Source: Antedon mediterranea
Taxonomy: Eukaryota; Echinodermata; Crinoidea; Comatulida; Antedonidae
Assembly (NCBI RefSeq): GCF_964355755.1
Contig: NC_092675.1
Location: 7,658,312 to 7,722,311, forward strand
Direction of reading: 5' to 3'
Length of the DNA stretch: 64,000 nucleotides
Program-made: the position numbers and the translations under genes
Notes under the pieces: model-generated
What the model saw: only the letters and a program-made list of their open reading frames with translations
Databases searched by the model: none
Told to the model about the DNA's origin: nothing
Part shown: positions 51,401-61,011 of the stretch, one piece after another
Layout of the letters: every line of letters starts with the position of its first letter
How positions within the stretch are numbered: position 1 is the first letter of the stretch

Positions 51401-51804
51401 GGATACAGTATCCATTGTGCAATGCCTGCAGGATACATATTATGTGTATTGCATACAATAAATGGAAATTCAAGTGATTAATTTAAAAATTAAAAAATCA
51501 CTAAAATTTATTATAAGATATAACATAAGACACAATTTGCTATTGCAAAAATGATCACATACAGTAAAGGAATACCTGTACTAATATTAGAGTGGGCGCA
51601 TCCAGGGAACAAAAAAAGGTCAAAGGTAAAAAAGGCCAAAACAATTGCACAGACACACAGTACTGTACAATTAGTAGACATCAAATACCCAGAAAAGAAC
51701 TGACCCACCTTGATAGTATGATTTTAATTTGGGTATATTAGCAAAATAAGCATCTGTAATAAATAGAAATATAAATTTCAATTCAATTCAATTCAAGTAC
51801 TTAC
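48426..51804. other. Intron stretch before exon 1
   Basis: AT-rich DNA containing one MITE-like pair of ends (49257-49659). There is a TTCAATTCAATTCAATTCAA run at 51778-51797 directly beside the exon 1 donor. No gene was found. Confidence 0.6.
49257..49659. mobile_element. Possible MITE
   Basis: TTAAAGACCCATTCCC at the left is inverted as GGGAATGGGACTTTAA at the right, 403 bp apart, with one 1-bp gap. CTTTAAG lies at both outer edges. The arms are short and the duplication ambiguous. Confidence 0.5.
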
Positions 51805-52539
51805 TTCATATGCATTTGCAATGTTGACAGTCTCTCCAGTTTTCGCTACATATCCCACGATTCCTTTACCCCATGCTACCTTCACTATTTCTTTGCCAAC
51901 AGATTCCTCGACTGTAGAATCAATCGTTACGTCAAAGAGCTTACTCACAAGAAGGCAATTCTCCGTTCCCTTCCCTTGAACCAGGAAAAGTGAGCCACGA
52001 TCCGCACGGGTCAAAATCAACACGTTTTGCAAGATTTTATGACAGAGGCTATTCTGGTCGAGATCATTCGCAATATCCTTCACAAGCTCCATAAGAATTC
52101 GCCGGTCTTCAAGTTGTTTGAGTTCATTGATGGAGTTCCTTGATCGTACAGGAGGTGACAATTTTCCCTGGTGTGTCACTGATGGTCCGAGAAAGCTTGG
52201 AGAGCCGTCAACCGTTTGAACCATACGACCAAGAGACCCACCAGCTTCACGAAGCTCAAAATCTGATGCAGACACCTTTCTAACAGGCGTATTGCTTCCA
52301 GATGAACTGTTTGGCGAGTGGTTTACATCACCTGCCGCTGGTTTTACGCCTTGAGAGACCGCTGTAGCAATGTACCAACCGTCAATCATGCTTCGCGTTG
52401 CTTTACGTGCAAAATAGTCGTGCGTAAACTCAGGATGTTGGTCAAGCCAGATTTCTATCTCCTCGAAACTTGTTTGTGGCGCGTCGGCTGTTTTGGATTG
52501 GGATGCCATCGATTGGCTGCTGGTATCTGATGCGGCCAT
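51805..52539 (-). CDS. PDE5A: PDE5-like phosphodiesterase, first coding exon (N-terminus and start of GAF-A)
   Basis: This exon encodes residues 1-245 of a cGMP-binding, cGMP-specific 3',5'-cyclic phosphodiesterase, a cytosolic enzyme that ends cGMP signalling. The segment WLDQHPEFTHDYFARKATR matches the PDE5 N-terminus, where the WLDDH...F..SYFVRKATREM pattern is characteristic. RKVSASDFE (about residues 87-95) matches the human PDE5 PKG/PKA phosphorylation site RKISASEFD. GAF-A begins near ELVKDIANDL and continues through GSLFLV, VSKLFDV and WGKGIVGYVA to NIANAYE. I chose the ATG at 52539 because it has A at -3 and G at +4. An in-frame ATG at 52587 has T at -3, and the frame opens further upstream only through a TTG codon. 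The exon ends in a GTAAGT donor (51804-51799), phase 0. PDE11 is the nearest alternative, but the RKATR and RKVSAS segments favour PDE5. Confidence 0.93.
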
Positions 52540-52692
52540 TTTGGGCCTCTTCTCTGTCTGATAGTGACAAGTTCCCTCTACCACCATCAACAACTGGATG
52601 TGGGCCAATAAGCTCCAAATGTCACTCCAAAAAGGATGTTTGCAGTCAGCTCTTCAGTAGCCAATCATGGACCATGAAATATCCAAAATATT
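52540..52692 (-). other. PDE5A: PDE5-like gene: 5' UTR part of the first coding exon and its splice acceptor
   Basis: Read on the minus strand, a strong acceptor (pyrimidine run TCCTCTTTTTTCTTATAG) ends at 52693. Transcribed sequence would start at 52692 and reach the ATG at 52539. This implies at least one upstream non-coding or alternative first exon, as is usual for PDE5 genes. A weak candidate donor, GATG|GTAGGT, lies near 53330. The first exon and transcription start cannot be placed from sequence alone. Confidence 0.5.
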
Positions 52693-54479
52693 CTATAAGA
52701 AAAAAGAGGATGCTACCCCATTAGTTCACATCTTTTAGAACAGAGCATTTAATTATTAGTAAATGCTTTAACAGAAAATATATTAATATAATTTAATTCA
52801 GCATTTACTTTACAGTGTAAAAGTGCTTATATTAACAAAACGCAAGTACAGCCATAGAGATATTGTAATATCTCTATAGGCCTAGTCTATGGTACAGCAT
52901 TAGCGACTTTATGCGCTATGCGGCTATGTGCACATCAAGTAAAAAGATTAGCACAAGCCATGTGGCGCGTCATAAAAACGAAGCATTGAGACGCGATTTT
53001 ATTTGCCGGGGGGAGCCGAACAGGTATGGATCATAAATGCACCTAGGCCTAACTAGAATTACTGACGCAGAAGTGGTAAATAATAGGCTCAGGCATATAC
53101 CGGATTCACCTACACATAGAGGTCACGTTTAGGCCTTCACGTAGAAATATAATTTATGTTGTAGGTGGCCTGTACTCGACCGCACGGCGTATTGTACTGT
53201 TGATTTCTATAGTGCAGAGTTAGAGTAGCCTAGCTAGGCAAGATAAGATGACCACAACAACCGACCTGTAAATAGGTTCATCATTTCAACGATCTTTAAT
53301 TACGTAATAATTGAGGGAAAACAACCTACCATCACAGTTATTATTGATTTACACGTAATGGCTATTTCACCAGCTACATATCCAATCTGGAATGTGTACA
53401 CCTTTGTTGTTGTACGTACACACACAGCAGAGCATCGGCAATCTTCTATCTCTTTCCTCTCTCAATGTGCGAGGAGATGCGGCTCGATCAACTTGCAAAA
53501 TGTAAACATTCCGACAGTGTAAAAAATCAGGTGTGCTAATATAGAGGGCGCAATACAACATTTTGCTTTGGTCAAAATTTAAAAATTCAAAAATTATCGA
53601 AAAAAAAATGTTTTTAAATAATCCTGAACAAACTTGTAGGCATAAGTAATTGTGATTGTAACTTTTTGACTATTATTCGTGACCAATGCTATGTCATACT
53701 CTGTATTTATGCAAATTATTACAATAAGAAATTAGTTATGCATCTAGGCCTACATTATTAATTTAATATGTATATCGAAAACAAATTATCTAAAACCAAT
53801 TCAAGTGGTCCAAGATACGATATCAGTACGGTACTAGGTTTATATTCGCTATACCTGGATATCTAAAACAGAAATATATTTGTTCAATATTAGTGTAAGG
53901 ACTTCCGACACTTAGGGAAGAACAACTTGATTCAAAATAGGCCTACTATTGGTTCAACTGGGAATCTCCTATTGCAACTAAAAAATGACAATGGCTTATT
54001 CAATAATCCGAAGTCAAGCATTGCATATAATTGTTCTTGCAGTGCACGAATGCACATATTGTTCTGAATATCTGATGTATAAACTAATTTATTCTGTACT
54101 CTATTCCCCTGTTGTATGATATTACACCAACATAACCCAATGGCATAAAGACCGAGATTTCTAGTGTCCTGTATATTTGATAACAAGATTCACTGTAGGC
54201 CGGTTGTAAAACCAGGTAGGCAGAAATGATTATTGTTAATGTATCGGTTAATAACTCATTTTGGCTCTGACAAACAGCAAGTAGGCCTATTCCCAATTTG
54301 AAAGTAGCCTAAATACGTCATGGATTAATGAATGTATTAATCCATGGCTTATATAGTGGCGTCGTGGGCCTACCATGTAACAACTCTCTCTCTAATAGTA
54401 GGCCTAACCCATCCTAAAACACACAGATAGCCCATGGAGGTAAACCTCCATGGATAGCCTAATAGTGACCCTGGATTAC
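52693..54479. other. Upstream region of the PDE5-like gene
   Basis: This region should hold the non-coding first exon and promoter of the minus-strand gene. Base composition is more even around 52900-53190 and 53390-53530, with several CG dinucleotides (GGCGCGTC, CGACCGCACGGCG, GCGAGGAGATGCGG), against the AT-rich flanks. No TATA box or exon could be fixed. A 10-bp-arm palindrome CCATGGAGGTAAACCTCC... occurs at 54432-54453. Confidence 0.4.
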
Positions 54480-54792
54480 TAGTCCAGTCCCTAAGGGGAG
54501 AAAAAGGGGTGGGATGTTACCAGACTGGATACAAATTTTTCAGTATAGCAGTTTGGTAGAGTATAGTGTGGAGATGCCAAAACAAAGTTACTGGAAATCT
54601 GATTTGACCTCTGTAACCTCTGACCTCAATTTTTATATTTTTCTATTATATAACTAAAAATCGCCATATCTTGACAACGCAGGGACATTTTACATTAATT
54701 TTTTTTTCAAAATGCTTGGAAGATATATATTTATATTCGCTATAATGAAACTAATTGTACAAAAATGGCCGCAAAGGCTTTATTTTTCAGTT

Positions 54793-54948
54793 TGACCTTT
54801 GACCTTGATTGCCTAATATCTCAATAACACGCAATCTCAGAGATTTGAAAATGGGCTCAAAATGTTAAGAAAATAAATCTAATATTTAGTCTAATAGAAA
54901 CTTTTTTCAAAAAATTACCATAAATTAAGCTTTTTTGACCCTTGACCT
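54793..54948. promoter_or_regulatory. Nuclear-receptor-like direct repeats, left arm
   Basis: TGACCTTTGACCT at 54793-54805 is the exact inverse of the DR1 consensus AGGTCAAAGGTCA. TGACCCTTGACCT at 54936-54948 differs by one base. They sit in successive subrepeats of the 54480 element. Receptor binding is inferred only from sequence. Confidence 0.4.
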
Positions 54949-55212
54949 CTAATGTTTGAATATGTCAATATCTCGGTAACTATTTGTCCTAAAAAGTTCA
55001 GTTTGGTGTCAAATTGTTTAGAATATACACATTTATATTTGCTCTAACAAAATATTTTGTCAGAATTCAATTAGAAATGTCATTTTGAGCTATGACCCAT
55101 CGTTTTGCATATATTTAGCAATTAATAATCTATAAAAAGAGATCGAGAGAGGGGAGGGGGTTGGGGTGGATGGAGAGACACATATTTTTGTTACATGTTA
55201 CACAAATGTTAA

Positions 55213-55347
55213 ACTCTGTCTACACTATAACATTTTTATGCGACAAAAAAATGTGATGTGCCCATATATGGACACGATGAATGACATATCACTACCATAT
55301 TTGGGCACATCACACCTTTTTTGTTAAACTAGTTTATAGTGTAGACA
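55213..55347. mobile_element. Palindromic MITE, copy 3 of 3, nested in the 54480 element
   Basis: ACTCTGTCTACACTATAAC at the left, ATAGTGTAGACA at the right and AATGTGATGTGCCCATATA inside match the copy at 8657. It is flanked by longer inverted arms (about 55141-55212 and 55348-55404) that include GAGAGACACATAT and GGGAGG-type purine runs. The whole 55141-55404 segment can therefore fold back. Confidence 0.75.
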
Positions 55348-56968
55348 AACATGTAAAAAATATGTGTCTCTCCATCACCCCAACCACCTCCCCCTCTCTC
55401 GCTTTTCCAATGCTACTGCATGCATCTATACACATCAAAATGACCGGAATTGTACTGGAAAGTTTTTAGCTACATTTGAAAATAAGTCCCAGAGGATGGG
55501 TGTATTGTAATGTTATCAGAATTATGGCAATTGTTTGTAATGGGAAAGTTTTAAAACTACATTTGAAATATTTGCTAATAATATCACATGCTATTAAATA
55601 TATACTTATTTTCCCCCTGACAAAAGTAATGTTGACAAATATTTTTGTTGAATATGCAATTTTAATGTCACACATAATAGTTTCACCAAAAATTGGATTG
55701 AAAAAAAATGATATAGTGCATACCCAAAAAAACTGTAATTCAAAGCAAAAAATAGGCTGGAAGTCTTTGTGATTTTGGTTAAATTAACTGTTTATTTTGT
55801 CTTTAAAGTGATATTTACTCTATTTTTTAGATTAGCTCTTTGATTAAACACCTCTTCCAATGCAGTGAAGATCTTAAGTGTCGCCTTGTCTTACTAATCT
55901 TCCTTAACTTCTCTTTGAACGATCGTAATCAATATTTGTTGAGGTATAATATTTCCCTCTAATATGGTAATGCCTGTTTTATTGAGTCAAATGCTTTCTG
56001 ATAATCTCTAAATCAAAGATTTGGTGATATTAATTTCCTTTTTATTTTAGTTGATTGACAAACTGTATAAGATGGTCCTACTGTATAAAGCCTTATATAT
56101 TGGTTTATTTACTTCTAGTCGGTCTCTGATTTTGTTTTTTGATTACTTTTGTAAATTAATGTTCGTTTGGTCGGTAATGGTTGATGTCAGTTTTGTCAGG
56201 ATTAAAGTTAAATTATCATTGCTTCTCTTAATTTCTTCTGGTTTCAAAGATTTTGTTAGTGTTATGAGCTGGATGTGTTATTGCCTCATCAAGCCAAGAT
56301 GGTAATTTTGACTGCTCACTGGTTTGTTTTCCTTTTATATTCCACTACAGTATGTTCTTGAAAAGAAATCAACTTTGTAATTAATTTGTCTTTGATCCTT
56401 TTCAGATTTCTAATATTTTAAACATATGTTTTTCTTTTCTTCGCTTTTCCTCACTGTTTCAAATATTTTATTTTTTCAACATACTTCAAGCAATTAATTG
56501 ATAATTAGGTCATATGTTTTATGAGTATCAAATCACATTGGTTAATTCTTCTTTTCTTTCTTTAAGATCCTGATTTTCTTTTTTTTTTTATTGTTATTTA
56601 ACTTTTAAGTTTATCTAATTTTTTGTTGATATTAAGTGTTGCTCTTACGGTGTAGGTCTACCATGCGATGGAATTATATATTGAAATTAAATTAAACATT
56701 AAGTTTTAAGAAAATTGTAAAAGGCTAAATAGGATATTGAATGTAGTTCTGGTCCATTAAATCTATATTTTAGGTATATTATTATAAGTATGACACACGC
56801 ACGCTTAACAGTATATCCTGGTCATACCTCAAACTGGCATTTCCAGTAAAAATATGATAACATCTTCTATTAGAGCTAATATAAATGTTTACATTTTGAA
56901 CATTTTGACACCAAGTTGAACTTTTTATGACATTTGGTTACAGAGATACAGACATATTTAAACATTAA

Positions 56969-57302
56969 AGGTCAAAGGTCAGTAAATTACATTTCCTGTG
57001 GATTTGGAAGAACATGTTTAATTAGAGTATATATAAATATGTATGCTCTTAACAATTTGAAACAAATTTCAAGAAATTTTGACCAGTAGTTATTGAGATA
57101 TAGTAAGCCGAGGTCAAAGGTCAAAACATTGAGAAATTACATTTCCGGTCGTTTTTTTGAAAAAAGTTCTATTAGAGCGAATATAAATATGTACCCTCTG
57201 ATCTATTTGACACCAATATCATTTCAATTGTCAAACCCGTTGCGGAGATATGGCTGTTTAAGATAGAAATATAAAAATTAAGGTCAGAGGTCACAGAGGT
57301 CA
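56969..57302. promoter_or_regulatory. Nuclear-receptor-like direct repeats, right arm
   Basis: AGGTCAAAGGTCA occurs exactly at 56969-56981 and again at 57111-57123. AGGTCAGAGGTCACAGAGGT at 57281-57300 continues into CA, giving three half-sites. All are DR1-type spacing or near it, inside transposon subrepeats. Confidence 0.4.
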
Positions 57303-57570
57303 AATCAGATTTCCAGTAACTTTGTTTTGGTATCTCCATATCATGTTCTATCAACATGCCAAAGGGCACACTTTTATCCACTATGGTAACATCATTTCCC
57401 CTTAGGGACTGGACTATACTGCTAAAGCTTTACGGTATTGTTGGCTTATTGTTTCTTCTGTCTTTACTATGACCGAGTTGAGAAACTTGTTGTGTATACA
57501 GACCAGATAAATATACAATGATTGTTAAGGATTTCCTTTTATGAATCGAAAAAATGTAACTATTGTATAT

Positions 57571-57830
57571 TGTTATATACCCCCAGTACCTTTGTACAGT
57601 AGTAATGTATTGTAATATAATGTAAAGTATTGTAAAGCTGACTCAAAGATAGATGCATTCACTTCGACTACTTTTTAACAACTATTTTATTCACAATTCT
57701 ACTATCTATATGACTCATACAAATTGGTATAGTTACAGGTGGTATTTGTAAACCAACTGATAACATAGGAAGTGTATACTGATAAACAAATGTATCATCT
57801 TGCCTACTGGCACCATAGCTAGACATAACA
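57571..57830 (-). repeat. 3' LTR
   Basis: This 260-bp direct repeat begins TGTTATATAC and ends AGACATAACA on the plus strand, so it has TGTTAT...ATAACA termini. It matches 60752-61011 base for base as far as I can compare. Confidence 0.96.
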
Positions 57831-57843
57831 TCTCTCCCCTCCT
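57831..57843 (-). promoter_or_regulatory. Polypurine tract
   Basis: On the minus strand AGGAGGGGAGAGA lies directly before the 3' LTR, the expected primer for plus-strand DNA synthesis. Confidence 0.8.
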
Positions 57844-57860
57844 AATTTCACATGTTACAT

Positions 57861-60710
57861 TTAGGGAGTGTAATCAATTAACCAACGTGGTTTATAAACT
57901 TCACGTCTAGGTCTATCTTTATCAAATGTATGTACAACAGTATCTTTCTGTTTCTGTGTGGTTAGATCATTTGTTAGGTATTTAGCATTCCAGATCTTTC
58001 CATCATCTAGCTCATATGTAGCATTACTAACAATTCTTTTAATTTTTCCTCCAGTATAGAACTTATTACTTGATTTATCAACATGTCTCGGATTCTTAAT
58101 TCGTACTGAATCTCCCACTTTAAATTGTGGTTTCCTCACATTTTTCTTATCATCGTAATACTTCTTACTTTTACTTTGGAACTTTTTAACTCGTTCCTTT
58201 ACCTCAGTATGTTTAATTCCATTTTGGTAACCATCTGTAGGTCTTACATTTAGTGTAGTAATTAATTTACGCTTATGTAATAATTCTGCAGGAGATATGC
58301 CTGTAACAGCATGAGGTGTAGATCGATAGATCATAAGAAATTCTAACATGGCCTCATTCCAATTCTTATTATTTTCATTGGCCATTTGAATGGTATGTTT
58401 AATTGTTCTATTCATTCTTTCAACTAATCCATTACTTTTAGGATAGTACAATGATGTTCTAATGTGTTTAATACCTCTCTCCTTTAAATAATTTTCAAAC
58501 TCTATGGATACAAATTGTTTCCCATTATCGGATACCAACTCATTTGGTAATCCTTCTCTTGCAAATATCTGATCGAGAAAATTACATACAAATGTAGATG
58601 TAATATCATTAGTAAAAGAAACTTGTTCAGTACCCCACACAAACGCATTTTCTTTCCTTAGCAAATACCTTAATGGTTCTGATGTAGTCGCATAATTTGG
58701 TACAAATTTTGCATAGTATCCAAACATTCCCAAAGCAGTTCTCAATTCAGAGATGTTGTTTGGAATTTTTGCCTCGATTATGGCTTTTACATGGTCATTA
58801 TCAGGTTGAAGTCCTGAAGCCGAAATTGTATGACCTAAGTATGAAATTTGTTTCACTCTAAATTTGCATTTATCAAGGTTTAGCGTTAACCCTGCCTTTT
58901 GTATTTTACTTAGAACATTTTCCATATTAATAGCATGTTCATGTTCATCTTTACCAAAGACAACAATATCGTCAAGATAGCAACGTACCCCCTTTGCATT
59001 CATTAGGATTGAACTCATTGTTTTCTGAAATGCAGATGGTGCGGAAGCAAGACCAAAACATACTCTCTTATAACGGTAAAGGCCTTGATGCGTAATAAAA
59101 GCAGTTAAATCCCTACTTTCTTTATGTAATGTCAATTGATGGTACGCAGATCTAAGATCTAACGTAGAAAATACAGTAGCACCATGCAATGAATTGAATA
59201 ATTCTGAAATATCAGGTAAAGGAAATTGGTCTACTACAAGTTCTTTGTTAACTTCTCTTAAATCTATACAAATACGTACATCACCGGATTTTTTACCTAC
59301 TACGACAATAGGACTTACCCAAGGACTTGCATTAATTTTCTCTATAATTCCTTGGCTTTCTAACCTATCAAGTTCTTTAGCAACTTTGTCTCTTACCGTA
59401 AATGGTAAGCTTCGTAATTTCTGAATTTTCGGTGTACAGTGTTCGCGGACCATAGCTTTATGTACGAAATCCTTCGCGAGCCCCACATTCCCATTGAACA
59501 ATCTCGGATAGTTCTTTTTCAGTTCTTGCTTGTATTCAGCATCATCAATTGTAGTAGTATCTTTAGCAACTTGGACGTAAGCAATTTGTCCTTTCACAAT
59601 GTTAATATTTAGGTTGCTAATCAAGTCCATCCCGAGAATAGGCGATCCTTTTTCTACAATGTAAATCTTCGCGTGCACTTTATTCTCTGGCTCACTGGCA
59701 AGGGTAACTGGTAAATTCACAAATCCATGCACATGTATCGGTTCCTTGGAGTAGGTCATCAGTTTGATTGACGCCTTTTGTAGAGCTTCGTTGACAAAAT
59801 ATCGATTATAGATTCTTTTGGGTAGAATTGTAACTGGTGAACCAGTATCTATGGTCATGTTCACTTTTGCTGAATGACCTATCAATACGTCAGTGCGTAA
59901 TTTTCTGTTAACCATCACATTAACAGACATGGTTTCATCAATATTTTCAATTTCAACACTTCTGCAAACACTAGCAAAATGTCCTATCTTACGGCATTTA
60001 TTGCATTTAGCTTTCTTTGCCTTGCATTTGACATCATTTGCTTTGTGCGATTTCGAACCACAACGAAAACAGTACTCACTGGATTTGTATTTTGCTGGCT
60101 GTTGTTTAGGTTTGTAATTACTCTTTCGTATCTGCTCAACAGGTACTGGTAGTTCAGCTTTACCTATTATTTGGCATTCTTTTGCAGCATGTTCGCATTG
60201 CCTTGTAATTTCTATGGCAGTATTTAATGTAAGTTCAGGTTCCAGAAGTAATCTTTCGCGAATACGGGAAGAATTAGTTTTCTCAACTAACTGGTCTCTT
60301 ATCATTTCATCAGCTATTACACCGAAATTACATGAAATTGATAATTGTCGAAGTTCTCTTACGTACTCATCTGATGTTTCATCCTGGAGTTGTCTACGTT
60401 GACGAAATTTGTATCTTTCCGCTACAACGTTTAATCTTGGGTTAAAATGTGCCCGCAATTTGGCAACAGTTGCATCATATGAATTAACATCATCATTTGG
60501 ATCAATTTCTCTTTCTGGTAAAGAGCTGTAAATACGTTGACCCTCAGTACCAAGACAATGTAGTAATAGTGCTTTTCTTCTTTCAGCATTCCATCGGTCA
60601 CTTCCAGACGCAAGAGTATAATTTGTAAAAAATTCAAACCATTGTTCAAACTTTAACGTTGATTTGCCTGGAGTAGGTAGAAACGGTACTGGTGGTGAAA
60701 TTCCAGCCAT
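57861..60710 (-). CDS. Gag-Pol polyprotein of the LTR element, lacking RNase H and front of integrase
   Basis: The protein is 949 residues from an ATG in good context (ACAATGG). Gag occupies about 1-210. Two zinc knuckles follow: an atypical CX2CX4HX6C at 214-229 and a canonical CX2CX4HX4C at 236-249. The aspartic protease active site is DTGS at 288-291. Reverse transcriptase spans about 430-690, with STLDLRSAY (Asp 517) and YLDD at 578-581. At about residue 696, after FVWGTEQ, the sequence jumps directly into the integrase core. RNase H, the HHCC finger and the first catalytic Asp, roughly 270-300 residues, are missing without frame loss. The remaining integrase has VSDNG (Asp 728) and VERMNR (Glu 764), 35 residues apart, and a basic C-terminal domain. 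It cannot be autonomous; gag, protease and polymerase could still be active. Confidence 0.95.
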   Translation of the reverse strand: MAGISPPVPFLPTPGKSTLKFEQWFEFFTNYTLASGSDRWNAERRKALLLHCLGTEGQRIYSSLPEREIDPNDDVNSYDATVAKLRAHFNPRLNVVAERYKFRQRRQLQDETSDEYVRELRQLSISCNFGVIADEMIRDQLVEKTNSSRIRERLLLEPELTLNTAIEITRQCEHAAKECQIIGKAELPVPVEQIRKSNYKPKQQPAKYKSSEYCFRCGSKSHKANDVKCKAKKAKCNKCRKIGHFASVCRSVEIENIDETMSVNVMVNRKLRTDVLIGHSAKVNMTIDTGSPVTILPKRIYNRYFVNEALQKASIKLMTYSKEPIHVHGFVNLPVTLASEPENKVHAKIYIVEKGSPILGMDLISNLNINIVKGQIAYVQVAKDTTTIDDAEYKQELKKNYPRLFNGNVGLAKDFVHKAMVREHCTPKIQKLRSLPFTVRDKVAKELDRLESQGIIEKINASPWVSPIVVVGKKSGDVRICIDLREVNKELVVDQFPLPDISELFNSLHGATVFSTLDLRSAYHQLTLHKESRDLTAFITHQGLYRYKRVCFGLASAPSAFQKTMSSILMNAKGVRCYLDDIVVFGKDEHEHAINMENVLSKIQKAGLTLNLDKCKFRVKQISYLGHTISASGLQPDNDHVKAIIEAKIPNNISELRTALGMFGYYAKFVPNYATTSEPLRYLLRKENAFVWGTEQVSFTNDITSTFVCNFLDQIFAREGLPNELVSDNGKQFVSIEFENYLKERGIKHIRTSLYYPKSNGLVERMNRTIKHTIQMANENNKNWNEAMLEFLMIYRSTPHAVTGISPAELLHKRKLITTLNVRPTDGYQNGIKHTEVKERVKKFQSKSKKYYDDKKNVRKPQFKVGDSVRIKNPRHVDKSSNKFYTGGKIKRIVSNATYELDDGKIWNAKYLTNDLTTQKQKDTVVHTFDKDRPRREVYKPRWLIDYTP

Positions 60711-60729
60711 TGTATCACTTAGAATTTAA

Positions 60730-60751
60730 AATCCGATCCTCGTCGCCAATT
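60730..60751 (-). promoter_or_regulatory. Primer-binding-site-like sequence
   Basis: On the minus strand TTGGCGACGAGGATCGGAT follows the 5' LTR within two bases. TGGCGAC starts are common in gypsy primer-binding sites. I cannot assign the tRNA with certainty. Confidence 0.6.
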
Positions 60752-61011
60752 TGTTATATACCCCCAGTACCTTTGTACAGTAGTAATGTATTGTAATATA
60801 ATGTAAAGTATTGTAAAGCTGACTCAAAGATAGATGCATTCACTTCGACTACTTTTTAACAACTATTTTATTCACAATTCTACTATCTATATGACTCATA
60901 CAAATTGGTATAGTTACAGGTGGTATTTGTAAACCAACTGATAACATAGGAAGTGTATACTGATAAACAAATGTATCATCTTGCCTACTGGCACCATAGC
61001 TAGACATAACA
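60752..61011 (-). repeat. 5' LTR
   Basis: This is the partner of 57571-57830 with the same length and sequence. As the element reads on the minus strand, this copy drives transcription. Confidence 0.96.

Larger units (their letters stand above)
18363..51804 (-). other. PDE5A: Intron between coding exons 1 and 2 of the PDE5-like gene (33.4 kb)
   Basis: The donor GTAAGT at 51804-51799 and the acceptor TCTTACAG at 18370-18363 join NAYE to DSRF in phase 0. This reproduces the DAYEDPRF of known PDE5 GAF-A domains with no missing residues. The intron contains three long minisatellites, a 4.6 kb DNA transposon, at least seven MITE-like inverted-repeat elements and SINE pieces, each listed separately. 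I found no further PDE exon inside it, and the perfect join makes one unlikely. Confidence 0.9.
54480..57416. mobile_element. Non-coding DNA transposon with long inverted arms; termini as in the 26483 element
   Basis: The left end TAGTCCAGTCCCTAAGGGGA is exactly inverted at the right end (57397-57416), and TAC flanks both sides (54477-54479, 57417-57419). The arms, about 54480-54930 and 56870-57416, stay similar over several hundred bases (ACAAAGTTACTGGAAATCTG, GATTTGACCTCTG, ATATTCGCTCTAATAG-type blocks). They consist of diverged ~120-150 bp subrepeats, each with a GACCTTTGACCT-like motif and a 'TATCTC-TAAC' motif. The middle has no recognisable transposase. TAGTCCAGTC and the 3-bp duplication are shared with the 26483 transposon, so the same transposase class probably moved both. 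A palindromic MITE is nested at 55213. Confidence 0.85.
57571..61011 (-). mobile_element. Young Ty3/gypsy-type LTR retrotransposon, internally deleted
   Basis: This 3,441-bp insertion is bounded by two 260-bp LTRs that appear identical, with a 5-bp target duplication TATAT (57566-57570 and 61012-61016). It is oriented on the minus strand, with the 5' LTR on the right. It has a primer-binding-like site, a purine tract and a single open 949-codon gag-pol frame. No envelope-like gene is present. Identical LTRs and an intact frame point to a very recent insertion, although the coding region lacks RNase H and part of integrase. Confidence 0.95.
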
